Positions 45,317 through 53,862 of a stretch of DNA of 64,000 nt are shown in pieces. Position numbers and translations under genes: made by a program. The notes under the pieces are model-generated. The model was not told where the DNA came from, did not search any database, and was given only the letters and a program-made list of their open reading frames with translations. Origin of the DNA: Scandinavium hiltneri. Lineage in GTDB: Bacteria > Pseudomonadota > Gammaproteobacteria > Enterobacterales > Enterobacteriaceae. The stretch is taken from NCBI RefSeq assembly GCF_024764835.1, contig NZ_JALIGE010000065.1:1-64000 (forward strand). Direction: 5' to 3'. How positions within the stretch are numbered: position 1 is the stretch's first letter; the number at the start of each line of letters is the position of its first letter.

Positions 45317-46141
45317 ATGCAGTTCTCTAAAATGCACGGCCTGGGCAACGATTTCATGGTCGTCGATGCGGTAACGCAGAATGTGTTCTTTTCTCCGGAG
45401 CTGATCCGCCGCCTGGCCGATCGGCATCATGGTGTTGGCTTTGATCAGTTGCTGGTGGTTGAGCCACCGTACGATCCCGATCTCGACTTCCACTACCGTA
45501 TCTTTAACGCCGACGGCAGTGAAGTGTCTCAGTGCGGCAACGGCGCGCGCTGCTTTGCGCGTTTTGTACGCCTTAAAGGCCTGACCAATAAACGTGACAT
45601 CCGCGTCAGCACCGCCAATGGCCGGATGGTATTAACCGTAACGGATGACGATCTGGTGCGGGTGAATATGGGCGAGCCCAACTTCGAGCCTTCGCAGGTG
45701 CCGTTCCGCGCCAACAAAGCGGAAAAGACCTATATTATGCGTGCGTCTGAACAGACAGTATTGTGCGGCGTAGTCTCAATGGGCAATCCGCACTGCGTCA
45801 TTCAGGTCGATGATGTCGACACCGCTGCGGTGGAAACGTTAGGCCCAATTATGGAAAGCCATGAGCGTTTTCCTGAGCGTGCCAATATCGGTTTTATGCA
45901 GGTGGTGAAGAACGATCACATTCGCTTGCGTGTATTTGAGCGCGGCGCAGGTGAAACGCAGGCCTGCGGGAGCGGAGCTTGTGCGGCAGTTGCCGTTGGC
46001 ATTCAGCAAGGTTTGCTGGCCGAAGAGGTACGCGTGGTATTACCAGGCGGGCGGCTGGATATCGCCTGGAAAGGACCGGGTCAACCGTTGTTTATGACTG
46101 GCCCGGCGGTACATGTCTACGACGGATTTATTCATTTATGA
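45317..46141 (+). CDS. dapF: Diaminopimelate epimerase
   Basis: The 274-residue PLP-independent racemase turns LL- into meso-diaminopimelate for peptidoglycan and lysine. The two catalytic cysteines are Cys73 in SQCGNGARC and the one in TQACGSGACAA near 217. I chose the second of two adjacent ATGs because GGAG then stands 6 bases upstream. It overlaps yigA by 4 bp. Confidence 0.97.
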   Translation: MQFSKMHGLGNDFMVVDAVTQNVFFSPELIRRLADRHHGVGFDQLLVVEPPYDPDLDFHYRIFNADGSEVSQCGNGARCFARFVRLKGLTNKRDIRVSTANGRMVLTVTDDDLVRVNMGEPNFEPSQVPFRANKAEKTYIMRASEQTVLCGVVSMGNPHCVIQVDDVDTAAVETLGPIMESHERFPERANIGFMQVVKNDHIRLRVFERGAGETQACGSGACAAVAVGIQQGLLAEEVRVVLPGGRLDIAWKGPGQPLFMTGPAVHVYDGFIHL

Positions 46142-46845
46142 AACCAATCGGGGAAGAACAGCAGGCTGAACTCAACACGCTCGACGATCGGGCGGTAGTC
46201 GACTATCTGCTGCAACATCCTGAGTTTTTCATTCGCAACGCCCCGGCGGTGGAAGGGATGCGCGTGCCGCATCCGGTTCGCGGCACGGTGTCGCTGGTCG
46301 AATGGCACATGGCGCGCGCCAGAAATCACATCAACGCGCTGGAAGAGAACATGACGCTGCTGGTGGAGCAGGCATCAGCGAACGAAAGCCTGTTTTATCG
46401 TCTGCTGCATCTGCAAACGCGTTTAGCCGCGGCTGAAAGCCTCGACGATATGCTCAATCGCTTCCACCGTTGGGCGCGCGATTTGGGTCTGGCGGGTGCC
46501 ACGGTGCGTCTGTTTGCCGACCGCTGGCGCATTGGCGCGCCGTCTAAGTTCACCCAGCTTGCACTTTCCCGTCAGTCTTTTGAATCCATCCGCATTCAGC
46601 GTCTCGGCCATGAGCGCCACTATCTTGGCTCGCTGAATGGCCCGGAACTGCTGGTGATGATGCCGGATGCCAAAGCAATTGGCTCGGTAGCGATGTCGAT
46701 GCTCGGCAGTGACGGTGACCTCGGCGTAGTGCTGTTCAGCAGCCGCGACGCGCACCATTATCAGTCTGGTCAAGGAACGCACCTCTTGCAGGAAATTTCC
46801 CTGCTGCTGCCTGGCCTGCTGGAGCGTTGGGTCGAGCGCGTATGA
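46138..46845 (+). CDS. yigA: DUF484 family protein YigA
   Basis: The 235-residue DUF484 protein resembles a GAF-like fold, with an N-terminal helical part containing a likely coiled coil (HMARARNHINALEENM near 60-75). Its function is unknown. It is embedded by 4-bp overlaps between dapF and xerC in almost all enterobacteria. Confidence 0.93.
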   Translation: MKPIGEEQQAELNTLDDRAVVDYLLQHPEFFIRNAPAVEGMRVPHPVRGTVSLVEWHMARARNHINALEENMTLLVEQASANESLFYRLLHLQTRLAAAESLDDMLNRFHRWARDLGLAGATVRLFADRWRIGAPSKFTQLALSRQSFESIRIQRLGHERHYLGSLNGPELLVMMPDAKAIGSVAMSMLGSDGDLGVVLFSSRDAHHYQSGQGTHLLQEISLLLPGLLERWVERV

Positions 46846-47744
46846 CGCCGACTCCGCTCTTTGAACCAACCGAACGCTTCTTGCGTTATCTCGGCGTTGA
46901 ACGCCAACTCAGTCCGATAACTCTGCTTAACTATCGGCGTCAGCTTGATGCCATCATCGCTATCGCTGAAGAAAGCAGTGTGAAAAATTGGCAACAATGT
47001 GATGCCGCGACAGTCCGTAGTTTTGCGGTTCGCAGCCGTCGTAAAGGGCTTGGCCCGGCGAGTCTGGCGCTGCGGCTGTCGGCCCTGCGTAGCTTTTTCG
47101 ACTGGCTGGTGAGCCAGGGTGAGCTGCAGGCCAATCCGGCGAAAGCCGTCTCCGCGCCGAAAGCCCCGCGCCATCTGCCAAAAAATATTGATGTGGATGA
47201 CGTCAATCGTCTGCTGGATATCGATCTCAATGATCCGCTGGCCGTGCGTGACCGGGCAATGCTCGAAATCATGTACGGCGCGGGCCTGCGTTTGTCAGAG
47301 CTGGTGGGTCTCAACATTAAGCATCTTGACCTGGAATCAGGCGAAGTGTGGGTGATGGGGAAAGGCAGCAAAGAGCGCCGCCTGCCGATTGGCCGCAGCG
47401 CCGCGCACTGGATTGAGCACTGGCTCGATTTACGCGGGCTGTTCGGTAGTGAGGAAGACGCGTTGTTTTTGTCGAAGCTCGGCAAACGCATCTCCGCGCG
47501 CAATGTGCAAAAGCGCTTTGCGGAGTGGGGTATCAAGCAAGGGCTGAACAGCCATGTCAATCCGCACAAGCTGCGCCACTCGTTCGCGACCCACATGCTG
47601 GAGTCGAGCGGGGATTTGCGCGGCGTGCAGGAACTGCTCGGTCACGCTAATCTTTCCACCACGCAAATCTATACCCATCTTGATTTTCAACATCTTGCCT
47701 CGGTGTACGACAAGGCACACCCACGCGCCAAACGGGGGAAATAA
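46842..47744 (+). CDS. xerC: Tyrosine recombinase XerC
   Basis: The 300-residue recombinase acts with XerD at dif to resolve chromosome dimers. An N-terminal SAM-like domain (about 12-95) is followed by the catalytic domain, with the first arginine in AGLRLSELVGL, HKLRHSFATHML and LGHANLSTTQIYTH, which supplies the nucleophilic tyrosine near 276. ATG 46842 overlaps the yigA stop; a longer frame from 46827 is less likely. Confidence 0.97.
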   Translation: MTPTPLFEPTERFLRYLGVERQLSPITLLNYRRQLDAIIAIAEESSVKNWQQCDAATVRSFAVRSRRKGLGPASLALRLSALRSFFDWLVSQGELQANPAKAVSAPKAPRHLPKNIDVDDVNRLLDIDLNDPLAVRDRAMLEIMYGAGLRLSELVGLNIKHLDLESGEVWVMGKGSKERRLPIGRSAAHWIEHWLDLRGLFGSEEDALFLSKLGKRISARNVQKRFAEWGIKQGLNSHVNPHKLRHSFATHMLESSGDLRGVQELLGHANLSTTQIYTHLDFQHLASVYDKAHPRAKRGK

Positions 47745-48460
47745 TGCGTTTTTACCGTCCACTGGGCCAGATTTCGGCCCTGACCTTTGACCTCGATGAC
47801 ACCCTTTACGACAACCGTCTGGTTATCCGCCGCACGGAAAAAGAGTCGCTGGAATTTGTCCGCGGTTACCATCCGGCGTTACAGGCGCTGGAAAGCAGTG
47901 ATTTCCATCAGCTTCGACAGGCGCTGCGCCAGGCCGAGCCCGAGATTTATCACGACGTGACCGAATGGCGTCGTCGTGCGGTTGAGCTGGCGATGCTGAA
48001 TGCCGGTCTGTCGGAGAGAGACGCCACGATTGGCGCCAACGCCGCGATGGCGAATTTCGCCCACTGGCGCAGTGCGATCGACGTGCCGCAGGAAACCCAC
48101 GACACCCTCGCGAAGCTGGCTGAAAAATGGCCTCTGGTGGCGATAACCAACGGCAATGCACAGCCGGAACTGTTCGGCCTGAATGACTATTTTAAGTTTG
48201 TGCTGCGCGCAGGCCCCGACGGGCGTTCCAAGCCGTTCAGTGATATGTACCATCTGGCGGCAGAGCGTCTTGATGTTCCGCTTGAGCAAATCCTGCACGT
48301 GGGCGATGACCTGACGACCGACGTCGCGGGGGCGATCCGCTGTGGTGTACAGGCCTGCTGGATAAACCTGCTCGATGGTGACCTGATGCAAATCGCCGAC
48401 AGCCGCCTGTTACCTCACATCGAAATTTCGCGGTTGGCATCCCTCACTACGCTGATATAA
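47744..48460 (+). CDS. yigB: HAD phosphatase YigB (riboflavin pathway)
   Basis: The 238-residue haloacid dehalogenase-superfamily phosphatase has motif I DLDDTLYDN, motif II ITNGN and motif IV GDDLTTD. E. coli YigB dephosphorylates 5-amino-6-ribitylamino-uracil 5'-phosphate, a riboflavin precursor, and FMN. It overlaps xerC by one base (TAATG). Confidence 0.95.
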   Translation: MRFYRPLGQISALTFDLDDTLYDNRLVIRRTEKESLEFVRGYHPALQALESSDFHQLRQALRQAEPEIYHDVTEWRRRAVELAMLNAGLSERDATIGANAAMANFAHWRSAIDVPQETHDTLAKLAEKWPLVAITNGNAQPELFGLNDYFKFVLRAGPDGRSKPFSDMYHLAAERLDVPLEQILHVGDDLTTDVAGAIRCGVQACWINLLDGDLMQIADSRLLPHIEISRLASLTTLI

Positions 48461-48472
48461 TCGTCAGAAGTT

Positions 48473-48488
48473 CTGTATAAAATTCCAG
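48473..48488. promoter_or_regulatory. LexA (SOS) box of uvrD
   Basis: CTGT-ATAAAATT-CCAG matches the LexA consensus CTGT-N8-ACAG except for one base in the right half-site. The E. coli uvrD box has the same CCAG ending. It lies 108 bp before the uvrD start. Confidence 0.85.
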
Positions 48489-48493
48489 GGTTT

Positions 48494-48560
48494 TGGCGGA
48501 TGCGCGTTGCTAATCCGCCCTACGAACGTGTAGGCCCGGTAAGCGAAGCGCCACCGGGCG
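48494..48560. repeat. REP pair (BIME) in the uvrD leader
   Basis: Two REP-like hairpins face each other: GGCGGAT/ATCCGCC (48495-48519) and GCCCGGT/ACCGGGC (48534-48559), joined by CTACGAACGTGTAG. They lie after the SOS box and before uvrD, so they would be in the 5' leader of the LexA-controlled transcript. Confidence 0.75.
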
Positions 48561-48596
48561 TTTCGACGTTTTCTCAATTTCTACCCGGCGGTGCCA

Positions 48597-50759
48597 ATGG
48601 ACGTTTCTTACCTGCTCGACAGCCTCAATGACAAACAGCGTGAAGCCGTGGCGGCATCGCGCACCAACATGCTGGTGCTGGCTGGGGCAGGAAGTGGCAA
48701 AACACGGGTGCTGGTGCACCGTATCGCGTGGCTTATCAGCGTTGAACACAGTTCACCGTATTCGATTATGGCGGTGACCTTTACCAATAAAGCGGCGGCG
48801 GAAATGCGCCACCGTATTGGTCAACTGATGGGCACCTCTCAGGGTGGCATGTGGGTCGGTACGTTCCACGGTCTGGCGCACCGCTTGCTGCGCGCGCACC
48901 ATCTGGACGCCAGTCTGCCGCAGGATTTCCAAATCCTCGACAGCGAAGATCAGCTACGCCTGCTAAAACGTCTGATCAAGGCCATGAACCTCGACGAGAA
49001 GCAGTGGCCGCCGCGTCAGGCGATGTGGTACATCAACGGTCAGAAAGATGAAGGGCTGCGCCCGCATCATATTCAAAGCTACGGCAATCCGGTGGAGCAA
49101 ACCTGGCAGAAGGTCTATCAGGCCTATCAGGAAGCGTGTGACCGCGCGGGCCTGGTTGATTTCGCCGAGCTGCTGCTGCGCGCCCATGAGCTATGGCTCA
49201 ACAAGCCACATATTTTGCAGCACTACCGCGAGCGCTTCACCAATATCCTGGTGGACGAATTCCAGGATACCAACAACATTCAGTACGCGTGGATCCGCAT
49301 GCTGGCGGGCGACACGGGCAAAGTGATGATCGTTGGCGATGATGACCAGTCGATCTACGGCTGGCGCGGCGCGCAGGTCGAAAACATCCAGCGTTTCCTG
49401 AAAGATTTCCCCGGCGCTGAAACCATCCGTCTGGAGCAGAACTACCGCTCGACCAATAATATTCTTAGCGCGGCGAACGCCCTGATTGAGAACAACGACG
49501 GCCGTCTGGGCAAAAAGCTGTGGACCGATGGCGTCGACGGCGAACCGATTTCACTGTACTGCGCGTTCAACGAGCTGGATGAAGCCCGCTTCGTGGTGAG
49601 CCGAATCAAAGCCTGGCAGGACAACGGTGGCCAGCTTGAGCAGTGCGCTATTCTTTATCGCAGTAACGCCCAGTCGCGTGTGCTGGAAGAAGCATTGTTG
49701 CAGGTGAGTATGCCGTACCGTATTTATGGCGGGATGCGCTTCTTCGAACGTCTGGAAATCAAAGATGCGCTGGCCTATCTGCGCCTGATTGCCAACCGCA
49801 ATGACGATGCGGCGTTTGAGCGCGTGGTGAATACCCCGACGCGCGGCATTGGCGATCGCACGCTCGACGTGGTGCGTCAGGCTTCCCGCGACCGGCAACT
49901 GACGCTGTGGCAGGCGTGTCGTGAATTGCTGAAAGACAAAGCTCTTGCCGGACGTGCGGCCAGCGCGTTACAGCGCTTTATGGAGCTTATCGACGCACTG
50001 GCGCAGGAAACCGCCGATATGCCACTGCATGTGCAGACTGACCGGGTGATTAAAGATTCCGGCCTGTTCATGATGTATGAGCAGGAGAAAGGCGAGAAAG
50101 GCCAGACGCGTATCGAGAACTTAGAGGAGCTGGTGACGGCAACGCGCCAATTCAGCTACAACGACGAAGAAGAAGATTTGATGCCGTTACAGGCGTTCCT
50201 GTCCCATGCGGCGCTGGAAGCGGGCGAAGGGCAGGCCGATACCTGGCAGGACGCGGTGCAGCTGATGACGCTGCATTCGGCGAAAGGTCTGGAGTTCCCG
50301 CAGGTGTTTATCGTCGGGATGGAAGAAGGCATGTTCCCGAGCCAGATGTCGCTGGATGAAGGCGGGCGTCTGGAAGAAGAACGCCGCCTGGCGTACGTCG
50401 GCGTAACGCGTGCGATGCAAAAGCTGACGCTGACCTACGCTGAAACCCGTCGTTTATACGGCAAAGAGGTGTATCACCGTCCGTCGCGCTTTGTCGGTGA
50501 GCTGCCGGAAGCGTGCGTGGAAGAAGTACGTCTGCGAGCGACCGTCAGCCGCCCGGTTAACCATCAGCGGATGGGCACGCCGATGGCTGAAAATGACACC
50601 GGCTACAAGCTGGGCCAGCGCGTGCGCCACCCGAAATTTGGTGAAGGCACCATCGTTAACCTGGAAGGCAGTGGCGAACACAGCCGTTTGCAGGTGGCGT
50701 TTCAGGGTCAGGGCATCAAATGGCTGGTGGCGGCTTACGCGCGCCTCGAAAATGCGTAA
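48597..50759 (+). CDS. uvrD: DNA helicase II UvrD
   Basis: The 720-residue superfamily 1A 3'-5' helicase acts in nucleotide excision and mismatch repair. Walker A GAGSGKTRV lies at about residues 29-37, motif II VDEFQDTN near 220, GDDDQSIYGWRGA follows, and YVGVTRAMQKL is motif VI. The C-terminal Tudor-like domain that binds RNA polymerase is visible as GQRVRHPKFGEGTI. ATG 48597 gives the MDVSYLLDSLND start; a GTG two codons earlier is also possible. Confidence 0.97.
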   Translation: MDVSYLLDSLNDKQREAVAASRTNMLVLAGAGSGKTRVLVHRIAWLISVEHSSPYSIMAVTFTNKAAAEMRHRIGQLMGTSQGGMWVGTFHGLAHRLLRAHHLDASLPQDFQILDSEDQLRLLKRLIKAMNLDEKQWPPRQAMWYINGQKDEGLRPHHIQSYGNPVEQTWQKVYQAYQEACDRAGLVDFAELLLRAHELWLNKPHILQHYRERFTNILVDEFQDTNNIQYAWIRMLAGDTGKVMIVGDDDQSIYGWRGAQVENIQRFLKDFPGAETIRLEQNYRSTNNILSAANALIENNDGRLGKKLWTDGVDGEPISLYCAFNELDEARFVVSRIKAWQDNGGQLEQCAILYRSNAQSRVLEEALLQVSMPYRIYGGMRFFERLEIKDALAYLRLIANRNDDAAFERVVNTPTRGIGDRTLDVVRQASRDRQLTLWQACRELLKDKALAGRAASALQRFMELIDALAQETADMPLHVQTDRVIKDSGLFMMYEQEKGEKGQTRIENLEELVTATRQFSYNDEEEDLMPLQAFLSHAALEAGEGQADTWQDAVQLMTLHSAKGLEFPQVFIVGMEEGMFPSQMSLDEGGRLEEERRLAYVGVTRAMQKLTLTYAETRRLYGKEVYHRPSRFVGELPEACVEEVRLRATVSRPVNHQRMGTPMAENDTGYKLGQRVRHPKFGEGTIVNLEGSGEHSRLQVAFQGQGIKWLVAAYARLENA

Positions 50760-50761
50760 CA

Positions 50762-50787
50762 TTAAGAAATACATCATATTTTCTTAA
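50762..50787. other. Inverted repeat after uvrD
   Basis: TTAAGAAA-N10-TTTCTTAA is a perfect 8-bp dyad starting 3 bp after the uvrD stop. It may be an operator of the corA promoter. A second hairpin with a 10-bp stem (CGCCAGAGGG with CCCTCTGGCG, 50806-50834) follows and may end uvrD transcription, though it lacks a T run. Confidence 0.4.
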
Positions 50788-50907
50788 CGTTCTGCTAGTC
50801 TTATACGCCAGAGGGGTGGAAAAACCCTCTGGCGCTTCGCTGCGTGTTGACGCTTCATTTAGGCTGGCGTAACATGCGCGCACGAATACGCTAAGAGGAC
50901 TGATACC

Positions 50908-50964
50908 TTGGACACACCCAGTAGATGCTGGCTCAACTTCCTGCAACCCAGGAACAACTCCTAA
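50908..50964 (+). CDS. Candidate corA leader peptide (corL-like)
   Basis: An 18-codon frame begins with TTG 50908 and ends with TAA. AAGAGG stands 8-9 bases upstream, a good ribosome site. The peptide contains two prolines near PRNNS and TPS. In Salmonella a short frame, corL, in the corA leader controls Rho-dependent termination. I cannot recall its sequence, so the match rests on position and the ribosome site. The rest of the 354-bp uvrD-corA gap has only the hairpins listed separately. Confidence 0.45.
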   Translation: MDTPSRCWLNFLQPRNNS

Positions 50965-51113
50965 GGCTATCACCCGACGCTGATGGCCTTAGAGGTTGTC
51001 GGCGACATGCAATATTCCCGTCGCAATGAGTCAGGCTTAATGGTCTGAAACCCCCGATGTTTCTGTGTGCCCACCGTACTGTCCGATAATTTTTTGCATT
51101 GGGAGTCCCGGTC

Positions 51114-52064
51114 ATGCTGAGCGCATTTCAACTGGAAAACAACCGCTTAACGCGCCTTGAGTCTGACGACATCAAGCACCTTGCCACGTCGGTTTGGGTC
51201 GATTTGGTCGAGCCAGATGACGAAGAGCGTAATCGCGTACAGACGGAGCTGGGTCAGAATCTGGCCACGCGGCCTGAACTGGAAGACATCGAGGCCTCGG
51301 CCCGTTTCTTCGAAGACGAAGACGGGCTGCACATCCACTCCTTCTTCTTTTATGAAGATGCCGACGATCACGCCGGTAACTCCACTGTGGCGTTTACCAT
51401 CCGCGAAGGACGTCTGTTCACGCTGCGCGAACGCGAACTGCCTGCGTTTCGTCTGTATCGAATGCGTGCCCGCAACCAGGAAATGGTCGATGGCAATGCG
51501 TTTGAGCTGCTGCTTGACCTGTTCGAAACCAAAATCGAACAGCTCGCAGATGAAATTGAAAACATCTACAGCGACCTGGAAAAGCTGAGCCGCGTCATCA
51601 TGGAAGGCCATCAGGGCGACGAATACGATGAAGCGCTCTCCACGCTGGCGGAGCTGGAAGATATCGGTTGGAAAGTGCGTTTGTGTCTGATGGATACCCA
51701 GCGCGCATTGAACTTCCTCGTCCGTAAAGCGCGCTTACCGGCGGTGCAGCTGGAGCAGGCGCGTGAGATCCTGCGAGATATCGAATCCCTGCTGCCGCAC
51801 AATGAATCGCTGTTCCAGAAGGTAAACTTCCTGATGCAGGCGGCGATGGGCTTTATCAACATCGAGCAGAACCGCATCATCAAGATCTTCTCGGTGGTCT
51901 CCGTGGTGTTCCTGCCGCCGACGCTGGTGGCCTCAAGTTACGGGATGAACTTCGAGTTTATGCCAGAGTTGCACTGGAGTTTCGGCTATCCGGGGGCGAT
52001 TGTGTTTATGATCCTCGCGGGCCTCGCGCCGTATCTCTACTTCAAACGCAAGAACTGGCTTTAA
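51114..52064 (+). CDS. corA: Magnesium/cobalt transporter CorA
   Basis: The 316-residue protein is the constitutive pentameric Mg2+ channel. A large cytoplasmic funnel with a long helix (about 170-290) leads to two C-terminal membrane segments; the ion-selecting YGMNFEF signature ends the first, and the protein ends in the basic FKRKNWL. ATG 51114 follows TTGGGAGT; an in-frame ATG five codons upstream is less likely. Its last 23 bp overlap a convergent gene. Confidence 0.97.
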   Translation: MLSAFQLENNRLTRLESDDIKHLATSVWVDLVEPDDEERNRVQTELGQNLATRPELEDIEASARFFEDEDGLHIHSFFFYEDADDHAGNSTVAFTIREGRLFTLRERELPAFRLYRMRARNQEMVDGNAFELLLDLFETKIEQLADEIENIYSDLEKLSRVIMEGHQGDEYDEALSTLAELEDIGWKVRLCLMDTQRALNFLVRKARLPAVQLEQAREILRDIESLLPHNESLFQKVNFLMQAAMGFINIEQNRIIKIFSVVSVVFLPPTLVASSYGMNFEFMPELHWSFGYPGAIVFMILAGLAPYLYFKRKNWL

Positions 52065-52776
52065 GTATCACGTCATAATCGCGGCGGCTTGCGGGACTGA
52101 AGCCGCCGATCAGCAACGGCGCGGTAATCTCTGCTTCACCGGCAATCTCACGTAATACCTCGCGCAACGCATTCAGCGTTTGGGCCGATGTATGGCGCGA
52201 GGTAATCAGCGGGAGTCCTGGCGTTAACGGCGTTTCGCCCACCACCGTCAGCTCCTTCAACGCCTGTGGCTGATAGCGTGCAAACAATGCCAGGCTCACG
52301 CCGTCGATGGCGGCAATGTCTGCGGTTCCGTTTTGCAGCGCACTCAGCGACTGGCGATGGCTCCCGGTCCAGACGATCGAGCGGAAAAAGGTGTCGTCGT
52401 GGCCCACGCTATTGCGTAGAGCGTGATGTCCCGACTGCGAATCCGGCGAATTGCAGGCGACAACCTGACCGCGAAAATCATCCAGCCTTTTGCCCGCTTC
52501 AGTCTGACGAGCGACCAGCCGACTGCGATAGTTGATCCCCTCGCAGCCCGATGCGGTGTAATGAAAGCACCCGACCACCTGCACCTCATTCAGGGCGGTC
52601 ATCAGCGGATAGCCGCAGGTTTGACTCAGCAGCAGGTTGTCGTCCTGCCAGTGGGAAAGTAAATCTGCCGGTCGCTGGAAGCGGGCGTTGGGAAAGTGCC
52701 GTAGCACGGCGGCCGCGAGTGTATCTGTGGCAGCAGGGTTCACGTCATACATCGGAAATGCGATGTTACCGGTCAT
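52042..52776 (-). CDS. PhnD-like substrate-binding-domain protein without signal peptide
   Basis: The 244-residue protein has the PhnD/SsuA/transferrin-type ligand-binding fold. The family-typical stretches are SRLVARQ, DSQSGHHALRN, the loop IVWTGSHRQSLSAL near 160, and the hinge-region ADIAAIDG. There is no signal peptide, lipobox or ABC transporter gene nearby, which is odd for a binding protein and suggests a cytoplasmic sensor or enzyme-like role. ATG 52776 has AGGAG upstream and overlaps the desaturase gene by 11 bp. Its end overlaps corA. The ligand is unknown. Confidence 0.8.
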   Translation of the reverse strand: MTGNIAFPMYDVNPAATDTLAAAVLRHFPNARFQRPADLLSHWQDDNLLLSQTCGYPLMTALNEVQVVGCFHYTASGCEGINYRSRLVARQTEAGKRLDDFRGQVVACNSPDSQSGHHALRNSVGHDDTFFRSIVWTGSHRQSLSALQNGTADIAAIDGVSLALFARYQPQALKELTVVGETPLTPGLPLITSRHTSAQTLNALREVLREIAGEAEITAPLLIGGFSPASRRDYDVILKASSCV

Positions 52777-53752
52777 GCTGAATCTCCTCTGGGCCACCGG
52801 GATGCACGGTCACATCCACCGGGCGAAAACGGTAGTTTCTCCACCATTCCCGGTAGCCTTTTACGACAAATCCTTGATTACGCTGCGCGTAGTGCGTTTT
52901 GTCGCGCAACCACACTTTACGCAAGCCGTACCACGGCACCCCGGGCAAATCATGATGAACCGAATGATAGTTCAGATTGAGAAACAGCAAACGCCACGGC
53001 AGTGAGGTTTCAGTGATGGCGGAGCGGGCCAGCGGATCGTCGGCGGCCCGATGTTCGAGGAACGAGCGTATTTTGGTGATCGCCAGCGCCGGATAACTCA
53101 CCGCCAGCAGATACCACAACACCGAAAATCCCTGATGCTGCAGCCAGCTGAACACCAGCCCCAGCAGCGTGAAATGCACCAGCCACATGGCTACCGCCCG
53201 GCGCTCTCCCAAGCGAAACGATTTCATCATGCCCTCAAGCACGCCAGCAATATCCAGCAGCGGTGCCAGCAGGAGTCGGCCAATAAACGTATTACGCAGA
53301 TGGATCACGCGCTGTTGCCAGCCGCTAAAACGTTGCCAGCGCTCTGCGGAAAAATAGTAGGTCTCAGGATCTTCGCCCGGCACTGTCAGCAGCTGATTAC
53401 GGTGGTGCGCCAGGTGCGAATCACGATACAGCCCGTACGGATACCACACCGCCAGCGGCAGCAGGCCGAACAGTTGGTTGACGGGCGGCCAGCGCGTCGG
53501 ATGCCCATGAATAAGCTCATGTTGAAACGACATATACCAGGTGGTGAACAGAATCAGCAGCACCGTTGACGCGAAAAGGCCCAGCTCAGCGCGGAACGCC
53601 AGCGTGGCAAACCAGCCGCCGTAAATCGTGAACATCAACAGCCAGGTCGGCAGTTCGCTGCGCCACAGCCAGCTTCTGGCGAGCAGGCGTACCGCGCTGC
53701 GCTGTTCATCATGCAGCCAGGCAGAACGTCGGGCGGGGTCGGGAGTTAGCAT
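52766..53752 (-). CDS. Membrane-bound fatty acid desaturase family protein
   Basis: The 328-residue protein belongs to the membrane di-iron desaturase/hydroxylase family. All three histidine boxes are intact: His78 and His82 in QHELIHG, His113-116-117 in HLAHHRN and His263-266-267 in NYHSVHHDLPG. Four or so hydrophobic segments surround them. The substrate cannot be told; acyl lipids, carotenoids and alkanes are all used in the family. It forms a two-gene unit with the PhnD-like gene between corA and rarD, where K-12 has yigF/yigG. E. coli lacks such desaturases, so this is accessory. Confidence 0.85.
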   Translation of the reverse strand: MLTPDPARRSAWLHDEQRSAVRLLARSWLWRSELPTWLLMFTIYGGWFATLAFRAELGLFASTVLLILFTTWYMSFQHELIHGHPTRWPPVNQLFGLLPLAVWYPYGLYRDSHLAHHRNQLLTVPGEDPETYYFSAERWQRFSGWQQRVIHLRNTFIGRLLLAPLLDIAGVLEGMMKSFRLGERRAVAMWLVHFTLLGLVFSWLQHQGFSVLWYLLAVSYPALAITKIRSFLEHRAADDPLARSAITETSLPWRLLFLNLNYHSVHHDLPGVPWYGLRKVWLRDKTHYAQRNQGFVVKGYREWWRNYRFRPVDVTVHPGGPEEIQHDR

Positions 53753-53830
53753 CCGGCTTCCACATCTCTAAGAGGTTATCCACAGAAGATGTGAGAAGCC
53801 GGTTGAAATAACAAAGAATTTAACTGGATG

Positions 53831-53857
53831 AGCTTTGCCGCTTTCTGGCAAAGCTCA
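53831..53857. other. Hairpin after rarD
   Basis: GAGCTTTGCC-N7-GGCAAAGCTC is a perfect 10-bp inverted repeat between the rarD stop and the desaturase gene. On the minus strand no T run follows, so it may be a processing or Rho-assisted end. Confidence 0.45.
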
Positions 53858-53862
53858 TGGGA

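Noticed and set aside
53776..53784. Single DnaA box as a replication-related site
   Set aside because: One perfect 9-mer in 64 kb is about what chance gives; no cluster of boxes or AT-rich unwinding region is present.
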